Shown here: in pieces, positions 53,100 through 62,603 of the stretch
How the letters are laid out: each line of letters begins with the position of its first letter
Numbering within the stretch: the stretch's first letter is position 1
DNA from: Pseudomonas sp. B20(2017)
GTDB lineage: Bacteria > Pseudomonadota > Gammaproteobacteria > Pseudomonadales > Pseudomonadaceae
Direction: 5' to 3'
DNA length: 64,000 bases
Assembly: GCF_002113125.1 (NCBI RefSeq)
Contig: NZ_NEJP01000004.1
Coordinates: 186,001-250,000, forward strand
Notes under the pieces: generated by a model
Seen by the model: the letters and a program-made list of their open reading frames with translations, nothing else
Databases searched by the model: none
Told to the model about the DNA's origin: nothing
Made by a program: the position numbers and the translations under genes

Positions 53100-54163
53100 G
53101 TCGACTCTCCTGCATTCAAGACGGCGGCCGCGCGTTCGAGCAAGGTCTTGACCGGGGCGGCGAGGCCCAGGCGCGGCGGGGTGGCGAGGTTATACCAGAG
53201 CCAGTCGGCCTCGGCCATGTGACCGCCGGCTTCCTGCACCTGAACCAGCCAGGGTTCGATGGACAGCTGAAAGTGGCTGAAGGTGTGGACAAGGCTCGGC
53301 AGCGCCTGCTGCTCGCCCAGTTCCAGCGAGTGCTGCGCGGCGAGGTGTTGCAGGTCCTCGAGGTCATCAAGTTCCGGCAGGCTCCACAAACCACCCCACA
53401 ATCCGCTGGACGGTCGACGATAAAGTAGAATTGCGCCGTCCTCGTTGGCCAGCAGCGGCATCAGTGTGCGTTTCTGTGGGATGGTCTTGCGCGGCTTGGG
53501 GATCGGGTAACGCGTCTCCAGGCCGAGCATGTGCGCTTCGCAGCCCTTTTCCAACGGACACAGCAGGCAGCTCGGTTTGCTGCGGGTGCACAGCGTAGCG
53601 CCCAGATCCATCATCGCCTGGGTGTAAGCGTTGACCCGATCCTGCGGCGTGAAGCGCTCGGCGTTGGCCCACAGCTGCTTGGCGACCTTCGGCTCGCCGG
53701 GGTAACCCTCTTGCGCGGTAAAACGTGCCAGCACCCGTTTGACGTTGCCGTCGAGGATCGGCGCGCGCAGGCCCATGCTGATGCTGGCGATCGCACCGGC
53801 AGTGGACAGACCGATGCCCGGCAGCTCGGTGAGCTTCTCGACATCGCGCGGAAACTCGCCGCCGTACTGGCTGACGACGATCTTCGCGGTCTTCTGCAAG
53901 TTGCGCGCGCGGGTGTAGTAACCGAGCCCAGTCCACAGGTGCAGCACTTCGTCCTCCGGCGCTTCGGCCAGGGCTTCGACCGTTGGCAGCGCGGCCATGA
54001 AGCGGTCGAAGTAATTGAGCACGGTGCTGACCTGGGTCTGCTGCAACATGATCTCGGACACCCACACCCGATACGGGTTGATGTTCTGTTGCCAAGGCAA
54101 ATCATGGCGGCCGTGGCGGTCGAACCATTCCAGCACCGCCGTGGAAAACTGCTCCGCTTTCAT
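53096..54163 (-). CDS. mutY: A/G-specific adenine glycosylase MutY
   Basis: 355-aa DNA repair enzyme removing adenine opposite 8-oxoguanine. Helix-hairpin-helix [14 protein letters not shown] with the catalytic Asp in [12 protein letters not shown]; the [4Fe-4S] ligands fit C-x6-C-x2-C-x5-C in [17 protein letters not shown]; the C-terminal Nudix-like domain that reads 8-oxoG spans the last ~120 residues. ATG 54163 overlaps the asmA stop; a longer frame opening at 54346 is the complement of asmA. Confidence 0.97.
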   Translation of the reverse strand: MKAEQFSTAVLEWFDRHGRHDLPWQQNINPYRVWVSEIMLQQTQVSTVLNYFDRFMAALPTVEALAEAPEDEVLHLWTGLGYYTRARNLQKTAKIVVSQYGGEFPRDVEKLTELPGIGLSTAGAIASISMGLRAPILDGNVKRVLARFTAQEGYPGEPKVAKQLWANAERFTPQDRVNAYTQAMMDLGATLCTRSKPSCLLCPLEKGCEAHMLGLETRYPIPKPRKTIPQKRTLMPLLANEDGAILLYRRPSSGLWGGLWSLPELDDLEDLQHLAAQHSLELGEQQALPSLVHTFSHFQLSIEPWLVQVQEAGGHMAEADWLWYNLATPPRLGLAAPVKTLLERAAAVLNAGEST

Positions 54164-56385
54164 CGCTTGAACAGCCCCTTCAATGCGTTTTTCAGTTCCG
54201 GGCTGACTTTGTCGCCCAGTTTCTCGTCGATTTTTTCGCTGAGCTTGTCGCCGGCCATTTTGGTCGCGACCTGGCCCAGGCGCTCGTTGTCCACGCGGCA
54301 GGCCTTGGCGCCCAGTTCCAGCGGGCCACGGCAGCGCAGCGGCCATTCGATGCCGACGAACTTCTCGCCGACCTGGCAGGCCGGATCCGGCATGGCGCTG
54401 GTGTCGCCTTCGACGATGATGCCGACGCGGTAATCCATGCCCAGCACCTTGAGGTCGATATCGCCGTCACCGTTGACGCTCATGCCGGGGATGCGCACTT
54501 TCAAGTCCGGGTTGCTGGCCACGCCGTTGCGGAAGGTCAGGTTGCCCTTGAGTTCCTGGAACGGCGTGTCCTTGCCGCGCGGCTCACCGCTCAGGGATTT
54601 GCGGTTGAGCGTGGCGATGCCCTTGCACAGTTGCTGCTCAAGGTTGGCGTTGAGCAGCACGCCGTTGTTGATCACAAAATTGGCGTTGCCGTTGAGGGTG
54701 TCGATCAGCGCCTGCTGGCTGTTGCCGCTGCCGGTAACGGTACTGGTGAGATTGACCAGACCTTTCACCGGCGGATTCTTGCCCTGGCTTTCGAGGATTT
54801 TCTCCACCGGCACCCGGTTGATCCGGGTTTGCAGGTTCAGCACTGGCGCCGTCTGGCGCACATCCAGCGTGCCCTTGGCTTCGAAGTCGCCGTTGTACAG
54901 CTCGCCGCGCAGATTTTCCAGGGTCAGCAGGCCGCCCTGGCCGGTGGCTTTCAGTGCGGCGTTCTGGATCGGCAGCTTGTCGAGGGTCAACTGGCCGAAG
55001 GTCAGGTCGGCGTTTACGTCGAGTTTGCTCAGGCGCTCAACCGGGAACAGGCGCTCGGTGCTCCAGGCGCTTTTGCTCGGTTTTTCCGGCAGCGGTGTGC
55101 TGCCGGCACCGGCCATGGCATCGGCCTCGGTGCTGGCGACTTCGGCTTGACGGACCTGAGTGGCGTTGTTGGCTTTTTCCGATCTCGGCGGCAGGTAGCG
55201 GTCGACGTTGAAGGTGTCGGCCTTGAGGATCGCCCGCAGCGATTGCTTGGCGAAATCTTCGACGGCGATCCGGCCGCTGAAGCTGCTGTCGTCGAGTTTC
55301 AGGTTGATGTTGTCCAGCGACACGCTGGTCGGCGTCGCGGCGACGCGGCTGACCAGTTCAACCTTGCTCAGGCTGCCTTCGGCCATGGCCGGCAAGGTCT
55401 GGCCGATGCTGTCGACGAATTTCGCCAGGTCGAACTGGGCGATGGAAATCCCGCCGGTGATCTGTGGCGTCTTGTCCAGGTCGTTGGCTTTCAGCTCGCC
55501 CAAGGCGCGCAGTTGGTTGACCGAGAGTTTGATGCCAGTCCATTCGGCGACGTTGGCGGCTTTGTCCAGCAGCAGTTGGCCTTGGGCGGCGAAGGTCACG
55601 GTCTTGCCTTGCAGCGGATCGCCGGCAACTTCGCCGGAAAGCTTCAGGTCTTCGAACTTGTAGCGTTGCAGGGCGCGTTCGAAGCGCAGCTCGCCGTTCA
55701 GTTCGGTGCGCACTCGCAGCACAGGCTGGTTGGTGCCGAGGAACGCGGTGGCCTTGACCGGGATGTTGGTCGAATCGTGAACCGCGCCGGTGCTCAACTG
55801 GATGCTTTCGGCGCTGAATTGCTTGCCGGTCAGCTCGTCGTTGTATTCCACGCGGGCGTTGTTGACGGTCAGGCTGTCGATGTCGAGGCGTATCGGCTGG
55901 GCCGGTTTTTCCGGTTGCGGGGTGGCCTCGGGGGCGGTTTCGGCTGTGGTGGTCGGCGCCGGGGTGCTGCCGGCCTTGGGCGGCACCTTGCCGATGTCTT
56001 CCCAGTTGCCATGACCATTCTTGTCACGGTTCAGGCGCAGGTTCAGGCCTTCGACGCGCACGTCGCTCATCTGCACTTCACGGCGCAGCAGCGGCAGCAC
56101 GCGCACGGACAGGCCGAGCATCTGCAGGTCGGCAAACGGTTCAGCAGGCTTGGCCAGGGTCGCGACGCTGGCCTCGTGCAGTTCCAGGCCGAGCCACGGG
56201 AACAGACTCCAGCCGATGTCGCCATTGAGCGTCAGCTCGATGTGGGCCTTGTCGCGGGCAATCTGGCGGATCTCGTCTTTGTAGTCGTTGGGATCAAACA
56301 GGTGGGTCAGGGCGAAGCCCGCCGCCACAATGATCAGCAACAGCCCGAGAAGTACCAGACCCAGGATTTTGCCGAACGCTTTCAT
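54160..56385 (-). CDS. asmA: AsmA family protein
   Basis: 741-aa inner-membrane-anchored periplasmic protein of the AsmA/YhdP group implicated in outer-membrane lipid homeostasis. One N-terminal helix (ILGLVLLGLLLIIVAAGFAL, residues 7-26), then the chorein-like beta-groove body (GDIGWSLFPWLGLELHEASVA near the start) and the C-terminal AsmA_2 domain ending KGLFKR. A Pro/Thr/Ala-rich linker at about 130-165 (TPAPTTTAETAPEATP). Head of the asmA-mutY-yggX unit, 4-base overlap with mutY. Confidence 0.93.
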   Translation of the reverse strand: MKAFGKILGLVLLGLLLIIVAAGFALTHLFDPNDYKDEIRQIARDKAHIELTLNGDIGWSLFPWLGLELHEASVATLAKPAEPFADLQMLGLSVRVLPLLRREVQMSDVRVEGLNLRLNRDKNGHGNWEDIGKVPPKAGSTPAPTTTAETAPEATPQPEKPAQPIRLDIDSLTVNNARVEYNDELTGKQFSAESIQLSTGAVHDSTNIPVKATAFLGTNQPVLRVRTELNGELRFERALQRYKFEDLKLSGEVAGDPLQGKTVTFAAQGQLLLDKAANVAEWTGIKLSVNQLRALGELKANDLDKTPQITGGISIAQFDLAKFVDSIGQTLPAMAEGSLSKVELVSRVAATPTSVSLDNINLKLDDSSFSGRIAVEDFAKQSLRAILKADTFNVDRYLPPRSEKANNATQVRQAEVASTEADAMAGAGSTPLPEKPSKSAWSTERLFPVERLSKLDVNADLTFGQLTLDKLPIQNAALKATGQGGLLTLENLRGELYNGDFEAKGTLDVRQTAPVLNLQTRINRVPVEKILESQGKNPPVKGLVNLTSTVTGSGNSQQALIDTLNGNANFVINNGVLLNANLEQQLCKGIATLNRKSLSGEPRGKDTPFQELKGNLTFRNGVASNPDLKVRIPGMSVNGDGDIDLKVLGMDYRVGIIVEGDTSAMPDPACQVGEKFVGIEWPLRCRGPLELGAKACRVDNERLGQVATKMAGDKLSEKIDEKLGDKVSPELKNALKGLFKR

Positions 56386-56737
56386 GGGCGAGTCCTTGTA
56401 AGTAGTCGAATTCGTAATTTAGCCGGGGAGTATAGCGCTGCATCAACCCTCGCTGTTGCGGTGTCCCGTGCAGCCCGCTGAACCGCGATGTACAGCGCTT
56501 CGACAACGATCGGAATCGGGGTTCCCCGGCACCATGAGATCAGATGACTCAAAAAAGGTGATATCAGTTTGGTTTTTCTGCCACGTGCAAGTGGTAACCT
56601 TCGCCCGTTCGTCCGCCCATCTGCGACTTAACGTCGCGCACTCAAGGAGCTTCACCCGCAAAAAAAGGTCATGCCTGCGTGCATAAGGCCGGGGTGAGCA
56701 GTGGCTGGCGAACCATTCTAATAATTGGGGGATACAC
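56386..56737. other. Divergent intergenic region
   Basis: 352 bases between asmA and the transporter gene. A ribosome site GGGGGAT lies just before the transporter ATG. I see no convincing promoter, gene or terminator otherwise. Confidence 0.4.
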
Positions 56738-58402
56738 ATGAGCACGACCATTACGGCAGACGGCTTCAAAGCCGATCAGCCCGGGTTCCTGTCCAAGGAA
56801 CGCATCATCGCCAAGCCCGGTTTCAACCGTTGGCTGGTCCCGCCGGCCGCTCTGGCCATTCACTTGTGCATCGGCATGGCCTACGGTTTCTCGGTGTTCT
56901 GGTTGCCGCTGTCCAAGGCGCTGGGCGTGACCGCTCCGGTGGCTTGCGCTCCGGACATGAGCTTCATCGCACAAGTTTTCTCGTCGCAATGCGACTGGCC
57001 GATCTCCATGCTCGGCTGGATCTACACCCTGTTCTTCATCTTCCTCGGCTGCTCGGCAGCGATCTGGGGTGGCTGGCTCGAACACGCAGGCCCGCGCAAG
57101 GCTGGCGTTGTATCGGCACTGTGCTGGTGCGGCGGCCTGCTGATTTCCGCGCTGGGTATCTATACCCACCAGATCTGGCTGATGTGGATCGGTTCCGGCG
57201 TGATCGGCGGTATCGGTCTGGGCCTTGGCTACATTTCGCCGGTCTCGACCCTGATCAAGTGGTTCCCGGACAAGCGCGGCATGGCGACCGGCATGGCGAT
57301 CATGGGTTTCGGTGGTGGCGCGATGGTTGGCGCTCCGCTGGCAACCGCTCTGATGAGCCATTTCGCTTCGCCGACTGGCGTGGGCGTGTGGCAGAGCTTT
57401 GTGGCCATGGCTGCGATCTACTTCGTGTTCATGATCGGTGGCGCTCTGGCTTACCGCGTTCCGCCAACCGGCTGGAAGCCTGAAGGCTGGACCGCGCCGG
57501 CGAAGAAAGCCTCGAATGCGATGATCACCCACCGTCACGTTCACGTGAATGTGGCGTGGAAAACCCCGCAATTCCGTCTGGTGTGGCTGGTGCTGTGCCT
57601 GAACGTGTCCGCCGGTATCGGCATCCTCGGCATGGCTTCGCCACTGTTGCAGGAAGTGTTCGGCGGCAAGCTGCTGGGCAACGATCTGCCGTTCGGTCAG
57701 CTGGACGCCGGTCAACTGGCTTCCATCGCTGCGATCGCGGCCGGATTCACCGGTCTGCTGAGCCTGTTCAACATCGGCGGCCGTTTCTTCTGGGCGTCGT
57801 TCTCGGACTACCTGGGCCGCAAGAACACTTACTTCGTGTTCTTCGCACTGGGTTTTGCGCTGTACGCACTGATCCCGAACCTCGGGCACCTGGGCAACGT
57901 TGTACTGTTCGTGGCGGCGTTCTGCATCATCCTGTCGATGTACGGCGGTGGTTTTGCGACCGTTCCGGCATATCTGGCCGACCTGTTCGGTACGCAGATG
58001 GTGGGCGCGATCCACGGTCGTCTGCTGACTGCCTGGGCCGCCGCTGGCGTGCTGGGTCCGGTGCTGGTGAACTACCTGCGTGAGTATCAGCTGAGCATCG
58101 GCGTTGAACGCGCCGCCGCTTACGACATCACCTTGTACATCCTTGCCGGCCTGCTGGTGCTGGGTTTCCTGTGCAACCTGCTGGTGCGTCCGGTCGCGGA
58201 CAAGTACTTCATGACCGACGCCGAACTGGCTGCCGAACAGGCGCTGGGCCACGACAAGGGTGCTGACGCCAGCACCGTGCTGGAGTGGAAAGCCGCGCCG
58301 GGCAGCAAGCCATTGGCAATCGCTGCATGGCTGGTGGTGGGGATTCCGTTGGCGTGGGGTGTGTGGGTGACCCTGCAGAAGACGGCGGTATTGTTTCACT
58401 AA
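56738..58402 (+). CDS. OFA-family major facilitator transporter (oxalate/formate antiporter-like)
   Basis: 554-aa inner-membrane carrier, 12 helices. The OFA branch is recognised by the N-terminal AIHLCIGMAYGFSVFWLPL, IGLGLGYISPVSTLIKWFPDKRGMATGMAIMGFGGGAM (motif A region between TM2 and TM3 and following), and NIGGRFFWASFSDYLGRKNTYFVF in the second half. It is about 100 residues longer than classical OxlT (418 aa), with an insertion around residues 245-275 and a soluble C-terminal tail. Substrate is a small organic acid anion, identity unknown. Confidence 0.88.
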   Translation: MSTTITADGFKADQPGFLSKERIIAKPGFNRWLVPPAALAIHLCIGMAYGFSVFWLPLSKALGVTAPVACAPDMSFIAQVFSSQCDWPISMLGWIYTLFFIFLGCSAAIWGGWLEHAGPRKAGVVSALCWCGGLLISALGIYTHQIWLMWIGSGVIGGIGLGLGYISPVSTLIKWFPDKRGMATGMAIMGFGGGAMVGAPLATALMSHFASPTGVGVWQSFVAMAAIYFVFMIGGALAYRVPPTGWKPEGWTAPAKKASNAMITHRHVHVNVAWKTPQFRLVWLVLCLNVSAGIGILGMASPLLQEVFGGKLLGNDLPFGQLDAGQLASIAAIAAGFTGLLSLFNIGGRFFWASFSDYLGRKNTYFVFFALGFALYALIPNLGHLGNVVLFVAAFCIILSMYGGGFATVPAYLADLFGTQMVGAIHGRLLTAWAAAGVLGPVLVNYLREYQLSIGVERAAAYDITLYILAGLLVLGFLCNLLVRPVADKYFMTDAELAAEQALGHDKGADASTVLEWKAAPGSKPLAIAAWLVVGIPLAWGVWVTLQKTAVLFH

Positions 58403-58456
58403 GGTGTAGATCCTGGCTGATCTGAAGCTTTCAGGTCAGCCAGGGAAAACATTAAT

Positions 58457-58552
58457 CCCTGTGGGAGCGGGCTTGCCCGCGAAGGCGCCAGGTCAGACAG
58501 CATTGATGTTGTGTGTGCCGGCCTCTTCGCGGGCAAGCCCGCTCCCACAGGG
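58457..58552. repeat. REPIN (inverted pair of REP sequences)
   Basis: GTGGGAGCGGGCTTGCCCGC (58461-58480) and the complement GCGGGCAAGCCCGCTCCCAC (58529-58548), 48 bases apart. Different REP subtype from the one at 14656-14727. Confidence 0.9.
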
Positions 58553-58674
58553 ATCTCTTCAAGTTTCCAAATTTCCGCTTTTTTGGCTTGTATGGACATG
58601 TCTACCCGCGACAGCCGGGCGTTCTATCCGTCAGCCATCTCACCTCTCGTGTTTCTGTTTCGGCCCCGCGCCCC

Positions 58675-58680
58675 TATAAT
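58675..58680 (+). promoter_or_regulatory. -10 box of the his operon
   Basis: A consensus TATAAT 39 bases before the hisB ATG; the -35 region (TTTCTG, 58652-58657) is weak. Confidence 0.55.
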
Positions 58681-58718
58681 GGCTGCCTTTTTCGCCCAAT
58701 GATTTTGCGGAGCTGGTG

Positions 58719-59312
58719 ATGGCCGAACGTAAGGCGTCTGTCGAGCGCGACACTCTGGAAACCCAGATCAAAGCCTCGATCAACCTTGATGGCACCGGAA
58801 AGGCCCGATTCGATATCGGTGTTCCTTTTCTTGAGCACATGCTGGATCAGATCGCCCGTCACGGGTTGATCGACCTGGATATCCAATGCAAGGGCGATCT
58901 GCATATCGACGACCACCACACGGTGGAAGACGTCGGTATCACCCTCGGCCAGGCCTTCGCGCAAGCCATTGGCGACAAGAAAGGCATCCGTCGCTACGGC
59001 CACGCCTACGTGCCGCTCGATGAAGCGCTGTCGCGCGTGGTGATCGACTTCTCCGGCCGCCCAGGCCTGCAGATGCACGTGCCGTACACCCGCGCCACCG
59101 TTGGCGGCTTCGACGTCGACCTGTTCCAGGAATTCTTCCAGGGCTTCGTCAACCACGCACTGGTCAGCCTGCACATCGACAACCTGCGCGGCACCAATAC
59201 CCACCACCAGATCGAAACCGTGTTCAAGGCTTTCGGCCGCGCACTGCGCATGGCTGTCGAGCTGGACGAGCGCATGGCTGGCCAGATGCCTTCGACCAAA
59301 GGCGTCCTGTAA
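58719..59312 (+). CDS. hisB: Imidazoleglycerol-phosphate dehydratase
   Basis: 197-aa monofunctional HisB, sixth step of histidine synthesis. Two HHxxED-type metal motifs: [14 protein letters not shown] (about 62-75) and [17 protein letters not shown] (about 158-174); [17 protein letters not shown] near residue 30. ATG 58719 is used with GCGGAG upstream; an adjacent GTG 3 bases earlier is in frame but unlikely. Stop and hisH start overlap by 1 base (TAATG). Confidence 0.97.
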
Positions 59313-59950
59313 TGCAGACGGTTGCAGTTATCGATTACGGCATGGGCAACCTGCACTCGGTGGCGAAGGCCCTCGAGCACGTCGGTGCCGGCAAGGTGCT
59401 GATCACCAGCGATGCGGCAGTGATCCGCGAAGCTGACCGTGTGGTTTTCCCCGGCGTCGGCGCGATTCGCGATTGCATGGCGGAGATCCGTCGCCTCGGT
59501 TTCGATTCGCTGGTGCGTGAAGTCAGCCAGGATCGTCCGTTCCTCGGCATCTGCGTCGGCATGCAAGCCTTGCTCGACAGCAGCGAAGAGAACGACGGCG
59601 TCGACTGCATCGGCCTGTTCCCTGGGGCGGTGAAATTCTTCGGCAAAGACCTGCATGAAGACGGCGAGCACCTGAAAGTCCCGCACATGGGCTGGAACGA
59701 AGTGAAGCAGGCGGTGGATCACCCGCTGTGGCACAACATTCCGGACCTGGCGCGTTTCTACTTCGTGCACAGCTACTACATCGCTGCCGGTAACCCGCGG
59801 CAGGTGGTCGGCAGCGGTCATTACGGCGTCGATTTCGCCGCAGCGTTGGCCGAAGGTTCGCGTTTCGCCGTGCAGTTCCACCCGGAGAAGAGCCATACCC
59901 ATGGCCTGCAGTTGTTGCAGAACTTCGCCGCGTGGGACGGTCGCTGGTAA
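59312..59950 (+). CDS. hisH: Imidazole glycerol phosphate synthase, glutaminase subunit
   Basis: 212-aa class I amidotransferase. Catalytic Cys in [17 protein letters not shown] (about residue 83-85), His and Glu in [14 protein letters not shown] near 190-200. Works with HisF to form IGP and AICAR. Head of the operon after hisB, 1-base overlap. Confidence 0.97.
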
Positions 59951-60211
59951 ATGGCCGTCAAGAAATCCAGGCCGCCGATCCTGACCCTCACTCCCGAGCA
60001 GGAGAACGAGGCCAACCGCAAGATTCAGCGGTTCATGGAGGATCGTTTCGAACTGGACCTGGGTTCGTTCGAGGCGGCGGAAATTCTTGAGCTGTTTACC
60101 CGCGAAATTGCTCCGCACTATTACAACAGGGCGATTTTCGATGTGCAGACCCACCTCAAGGAGCGGTTTGAAAGCATCGAAAGCGACCTGTGGGCGCTCG
60201 AGAAAAACTGA
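59951..60211 (+). CDS. DUF2164 family protein
   Basis: 86-aa protein of unknown function, conserved between hisH and hisA in Pseudomonas. PPILTLTPEQENEANRKIQRFMEDRFELDLGSFEAAEIL and FTREIAPHYYNRAIFDVQTHL are the family blocks; no catalytic motif. No gap after hisH, so translation is coupled. It is not a histidine enzyme as far as is known. Confidence 0.9.
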   Translation: MAVKKSRPPILTLTPEQENEANRKIQRFMEDRFELDLGSFEAAEILELFTREIAPHYYNRAIFDVQTHLKERFESIESDLWALEKN

Positions 60212-60253
60212 TTTCCGAGCCAAGCTGAACATTCAAATTTGAAGGTTTGCCAG

Positions 60254-60991
60254 ATGCTGATTATTCCTGCTATCGATCTTAAAGACGGTGCCTGCGTACG
60301 TCTGCGCCAGGGCCGCATGGAAGATTCCACAGTGTTCTCCGATGACCCGGTGAGCATGGCTGCCAAGTGGGTGGAGGGCGGTTGCCGCCGTCTGCATCTG
60401 GTCGACCTGAACGGCGCTTTCGAAGGCCAGCCGGTCAACGGCGAAGTGGTGACCGCGATCGCCAAGCGCTACCCGACCCTGCCGATCCAGATCGGCGGCG
60501 GCATCCGTTCGCTGGAAACCATCGAGCACTACGTCAAGGCGGGCGTCAGCTACGTGATCATCGGCACCAAAGCGGTGAAGGATCCGGCGTTTGTCGCTGA
60601 AGCCTGCCGCGCGTTCCCGGGCAAGATCATCGTCGGCCTCGATGCCAAAGACGGTTTTGTCGCCACCGATGGCTGGGCTGAAATCAGCACCGTACAGGTC
60701 ATCGACCTGGCCAAGCAGTTCGAAGCCGACGGCGTGTCCTCGATCGTTTATACCGACATCGCCAAAGACGGCATGATGCAGGGCTGCAACGTACCGTTCA
60801 CCGCTGCGCTGGCTGCTGCCACCAAGATTCCGGTGATCGCTTCCGGCGGTATTCACAACCTGGGTGACATCAAGTCGCTGCTCGACGCCAAGGCACCGGG
60901 CATCATCGGCGCAATCACCGGCCGGGCGATCTACGAAGGCACTCTCGACGTCGCCGAAGCGCAAGCTTTCTGCGATTCGTACCAAGGCTGA
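60254..60991 (+). CDS. hisA: Phosphoribosylformimino-AICAR ribotide isomerase
   Basis: 245-aa (beta/alpha)8 barrel. Catalytic Asp8 in [20 protein letters not shown] and Asp ~129 in [27 protein letters not shown] and [13 protein letters not shown] are the two phosphate-binding loops. ATG 60254 gives the conserved start; an upstream in-frame start at 60239 adds 5 residues. Confidence 0.97.
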   Translation: MLIIPAIDLKDGACVRLRQGRMEDSTVFSDDPVSMAAKWVEGGCRRLHLVDLNGAFEGQPVNGEVVTAIAKRYPTLPIQIGGGIRSLETIEHYVKAGVSYVIIGTKAVKDPAFVAEACRAFPGKIIVGLDAKDGFVATDGWAEISTVQVIDLAKQFEADGVSSIVYTDIAKDGMMQGCNVPFTAALAAATKIPVIASGGIHNLGDIKSLLDAKAPGIIGAITGRAIYEGTLDVAEAQAFCDSYQG

Positions 60992-61000
60992 GGACTGACC

Positions 61001-61771
61001 ATGGCGCTGGCCAAACGCATCATCCCTTGCCTGGACGTGGACAACGGCCGGGTCGTCAAAGGTGTGAAGTTCGAGAACATCCGTGACGCCGGCGACCCGG
61101 TGGAAATCGCACGTCGCTACGACGAGCAGGGTGCCGACGAGATAACCTTTCTCGACATCACCGCCAGCGTCGATGGCCGTGACACCACGCTGCACACCGT
61201 CGAGCGCATGGCCAGCCAGGTGTTCATCCCGCTGACCGTTGGCGGTGGCGTGCGGACCGTGCAGGACATTCGCAATCTACTCAACGCCGGTGCGGACAAG
61301 GTGTCGATCAACACCGCTGCCGTGTTCAACCCGGAATTTGTCGGCGAAGCGGCGCAGCATTTCGGCTCGCAATGCATTGTTGTTGCCATCGACGCGAAGA
61401 AGGTTTCGGGCCCGGGCGAAACCCCGCGCTGGGAGATCTTCACCCACGGCGGGCGCAAACCGACCGGCCTCGACGCGGTCGAGTGGGCGAAGAAAATGGA
61501 AGGCCTGGGTGCCGGTGAAATCCTCCTGACCAGCATGGATCAGGACGGCATGAAAAACGGCTTCGACCTCGGCGTGACCCGCGCCATCAGCGATGCGCTG
61601 GGCATTCCGGTAATCGCTTCCGGCGGCGTCGGCAACCTGCAACATCTGGCTGACGGCATCCTTGAAGGCCACGCCAGCGCAGTACTGGCAGCGAGTATTT
61701 TCCACTTCGGCGAATACACGGTTCAGGAAGCCAAGGCTTACATGGCTCACCGCGGCATCGTAATGCGTTAA
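61001..61771 (+). CDS. hisF: Imidazole glycerol phosphate synthase, cyclase subunit
   Basis: 256-aa (beta/alpha)8 barrel partner of HisH. Catalytic Asp11 in [15 protein letters not shown] and Asp ~130 in [15 protein letters not shown]; the first half resembles HisA. 9 bases after hisA; ATG preceded by GAGGACTGACC. End of the operon. Confidence 0.97.
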   Translation: MALAKRIIPCLDVDNGRVVKGVKFENIRDAGDPVEIARRYDEQGADEITFLDITASVDGRDTTLHTVERMASQVFIPLTVGGGVRTVQDIRNLLNAGADKVSINTAAVFNPEFVGEAAQHFGSQCIVVAIDAKKVSGPGETPRWEIFTHGGRKPTGLDAVEWAKKMEGLGAGEILLTSMDQDGMKNGFDLGVTRAISDALGIPVIASGGVGNLQHLADGILEGHASAVLAASIFHFGEYTVQEAKAYMAHRGIVMR

Positions 61772-61795
61772 ACAACCATACAGGCCAGTGGACAG

Positions 61796-61830
61796 CATGG
61801 CGTACCCAAGGCACTCTTGGGCACGCCATG
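61796..61830. repeat. Inverted repeat upstream of the binding-protein gene
   Basis: CATGGCGTACCCAAG (61796-61810) and CTTGGGCACGCCATG (61816-61830), perfect apart from one T/C step, loop of 5 bases, 17 bases before the ATG. Could end the hisF transcript (no T-run) or be an operator or a ribosome-site-proximal hairpin. Confidence 0.5.
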
Positions 61831-61847
61831 GATTTCGGTAGCCCGAC

Positions 61848-62603
61848 ATGATCAAACGCCTGCTTCTTGCCCTCGCCAGTGCCTCCGTGTTGTTGATCAA
61901 CACCGGTCACGCCGAAGAAAGTCCCGACACCGATCTGGTGCTCCTCACCGAAAACTTCCCGCCGTACAACATGGCGAAGAACGGCAAGAATTTCGCCCAG
62001 GATGAAAACATCAACGGCATCGCCACGGACATCGTGCGCGAGATGTTCAAGCGTGCCGGTATCACTTACAGCCTGACCCTGCGCTTCCCTTGGGAACGGG
62101 TCTACAAGCTGGCGCTGGAGAATCCCGGTTACGGTGCGTTTGTCATGGCGCGGCTGCCGGATCGCGAAAAGCTCTTCAAGTGGGTCGGCCCGATCGGCCC
62201 GGACGACTGGGTCATGCTGGCCAAGGCCGACAGCAAGATCACCCTCGAAACCCTCAATGACGCGCGCAGGTACAAGATCGGCGCCTACAAGGGCGATGCG
62301 ATTGCCGAGACTTTGACAAAACAGGGGCTGAAGCCGGTGGTGGTGCTGCGCGATCAGGATAACGCCAAGAAACTTGTCAGTGGCCAGATCGACCTCTGGG
62401 CCACCGGCGATCCTGCCGGCCGTTATCTGGCGCGACAGGATGGCGTGACCGGATTGAAAACAGTGCTGCGCTTCAACAGTGCAGAGCTCTATCTGGCCTT
62501 GAACAAGGACGTGTCCGATGAGGCGGTCGCCAAGTTGCAGGCAGCACTGGATCAGATGCGCAAGGACGGCGTGGTCGACGAGATCATGGGGCGGTATCTG
62601 TAG
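61848..62603 (+). CDS. Periplasmic solute-binding protein (family 3)
   Basis: 251-aa exported protein: signal peptide 1-22 (cleavage after GHA). SBP family 3 core with ENFPPYNMAKNGKNFAQDENINGIATDIVREMFKRAG and later LARQDGVTG; the 'GxxxAIxExL' loop as YKGDAIAETLTKQGL. Related to amino-acid-binding proteins and to sensor-type stand-alone SBPs. No transporter genes neighbour it, so it may feed a distant permease or a sensor. Its last 20 bases overlap the end of the next gene on the opposite strand. Confidence 0.88.
   Translation: MIKRLLLALASASVLLINTGHAEESPDTDLVLLTENFPPYNMAKNGKNFAQDENINGIATDIVREMFKRAGITYSLTLRFPWERVYKLALENPGYGAFVMARLPDREKLFKWVGPIGPDDWVMLAKADSKITLETLNDARRYKIGAYKGDAIAETLTKQGLKPVVVLRDQDNAKKLVSGQIDLWATGDPAGRYLARQDGVTGLKTVLRFNSAELYLALNKDVSDEAVAKLQAALDQMRKDGVVDEIMGRYL

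Noticed and set aside
54631..56481. 616-aa open frame antisense to asmA
   Set aside because: Shadow of asmA; Gly/Arg/Val-rich with no domain.
56669..58399. 576-aa open frame antisense to the OFA transporter
   Set aside because: Shadow frame; rich in His, Gln and Arg with no signature, whereas the sense strand encodes clear membrane helices.
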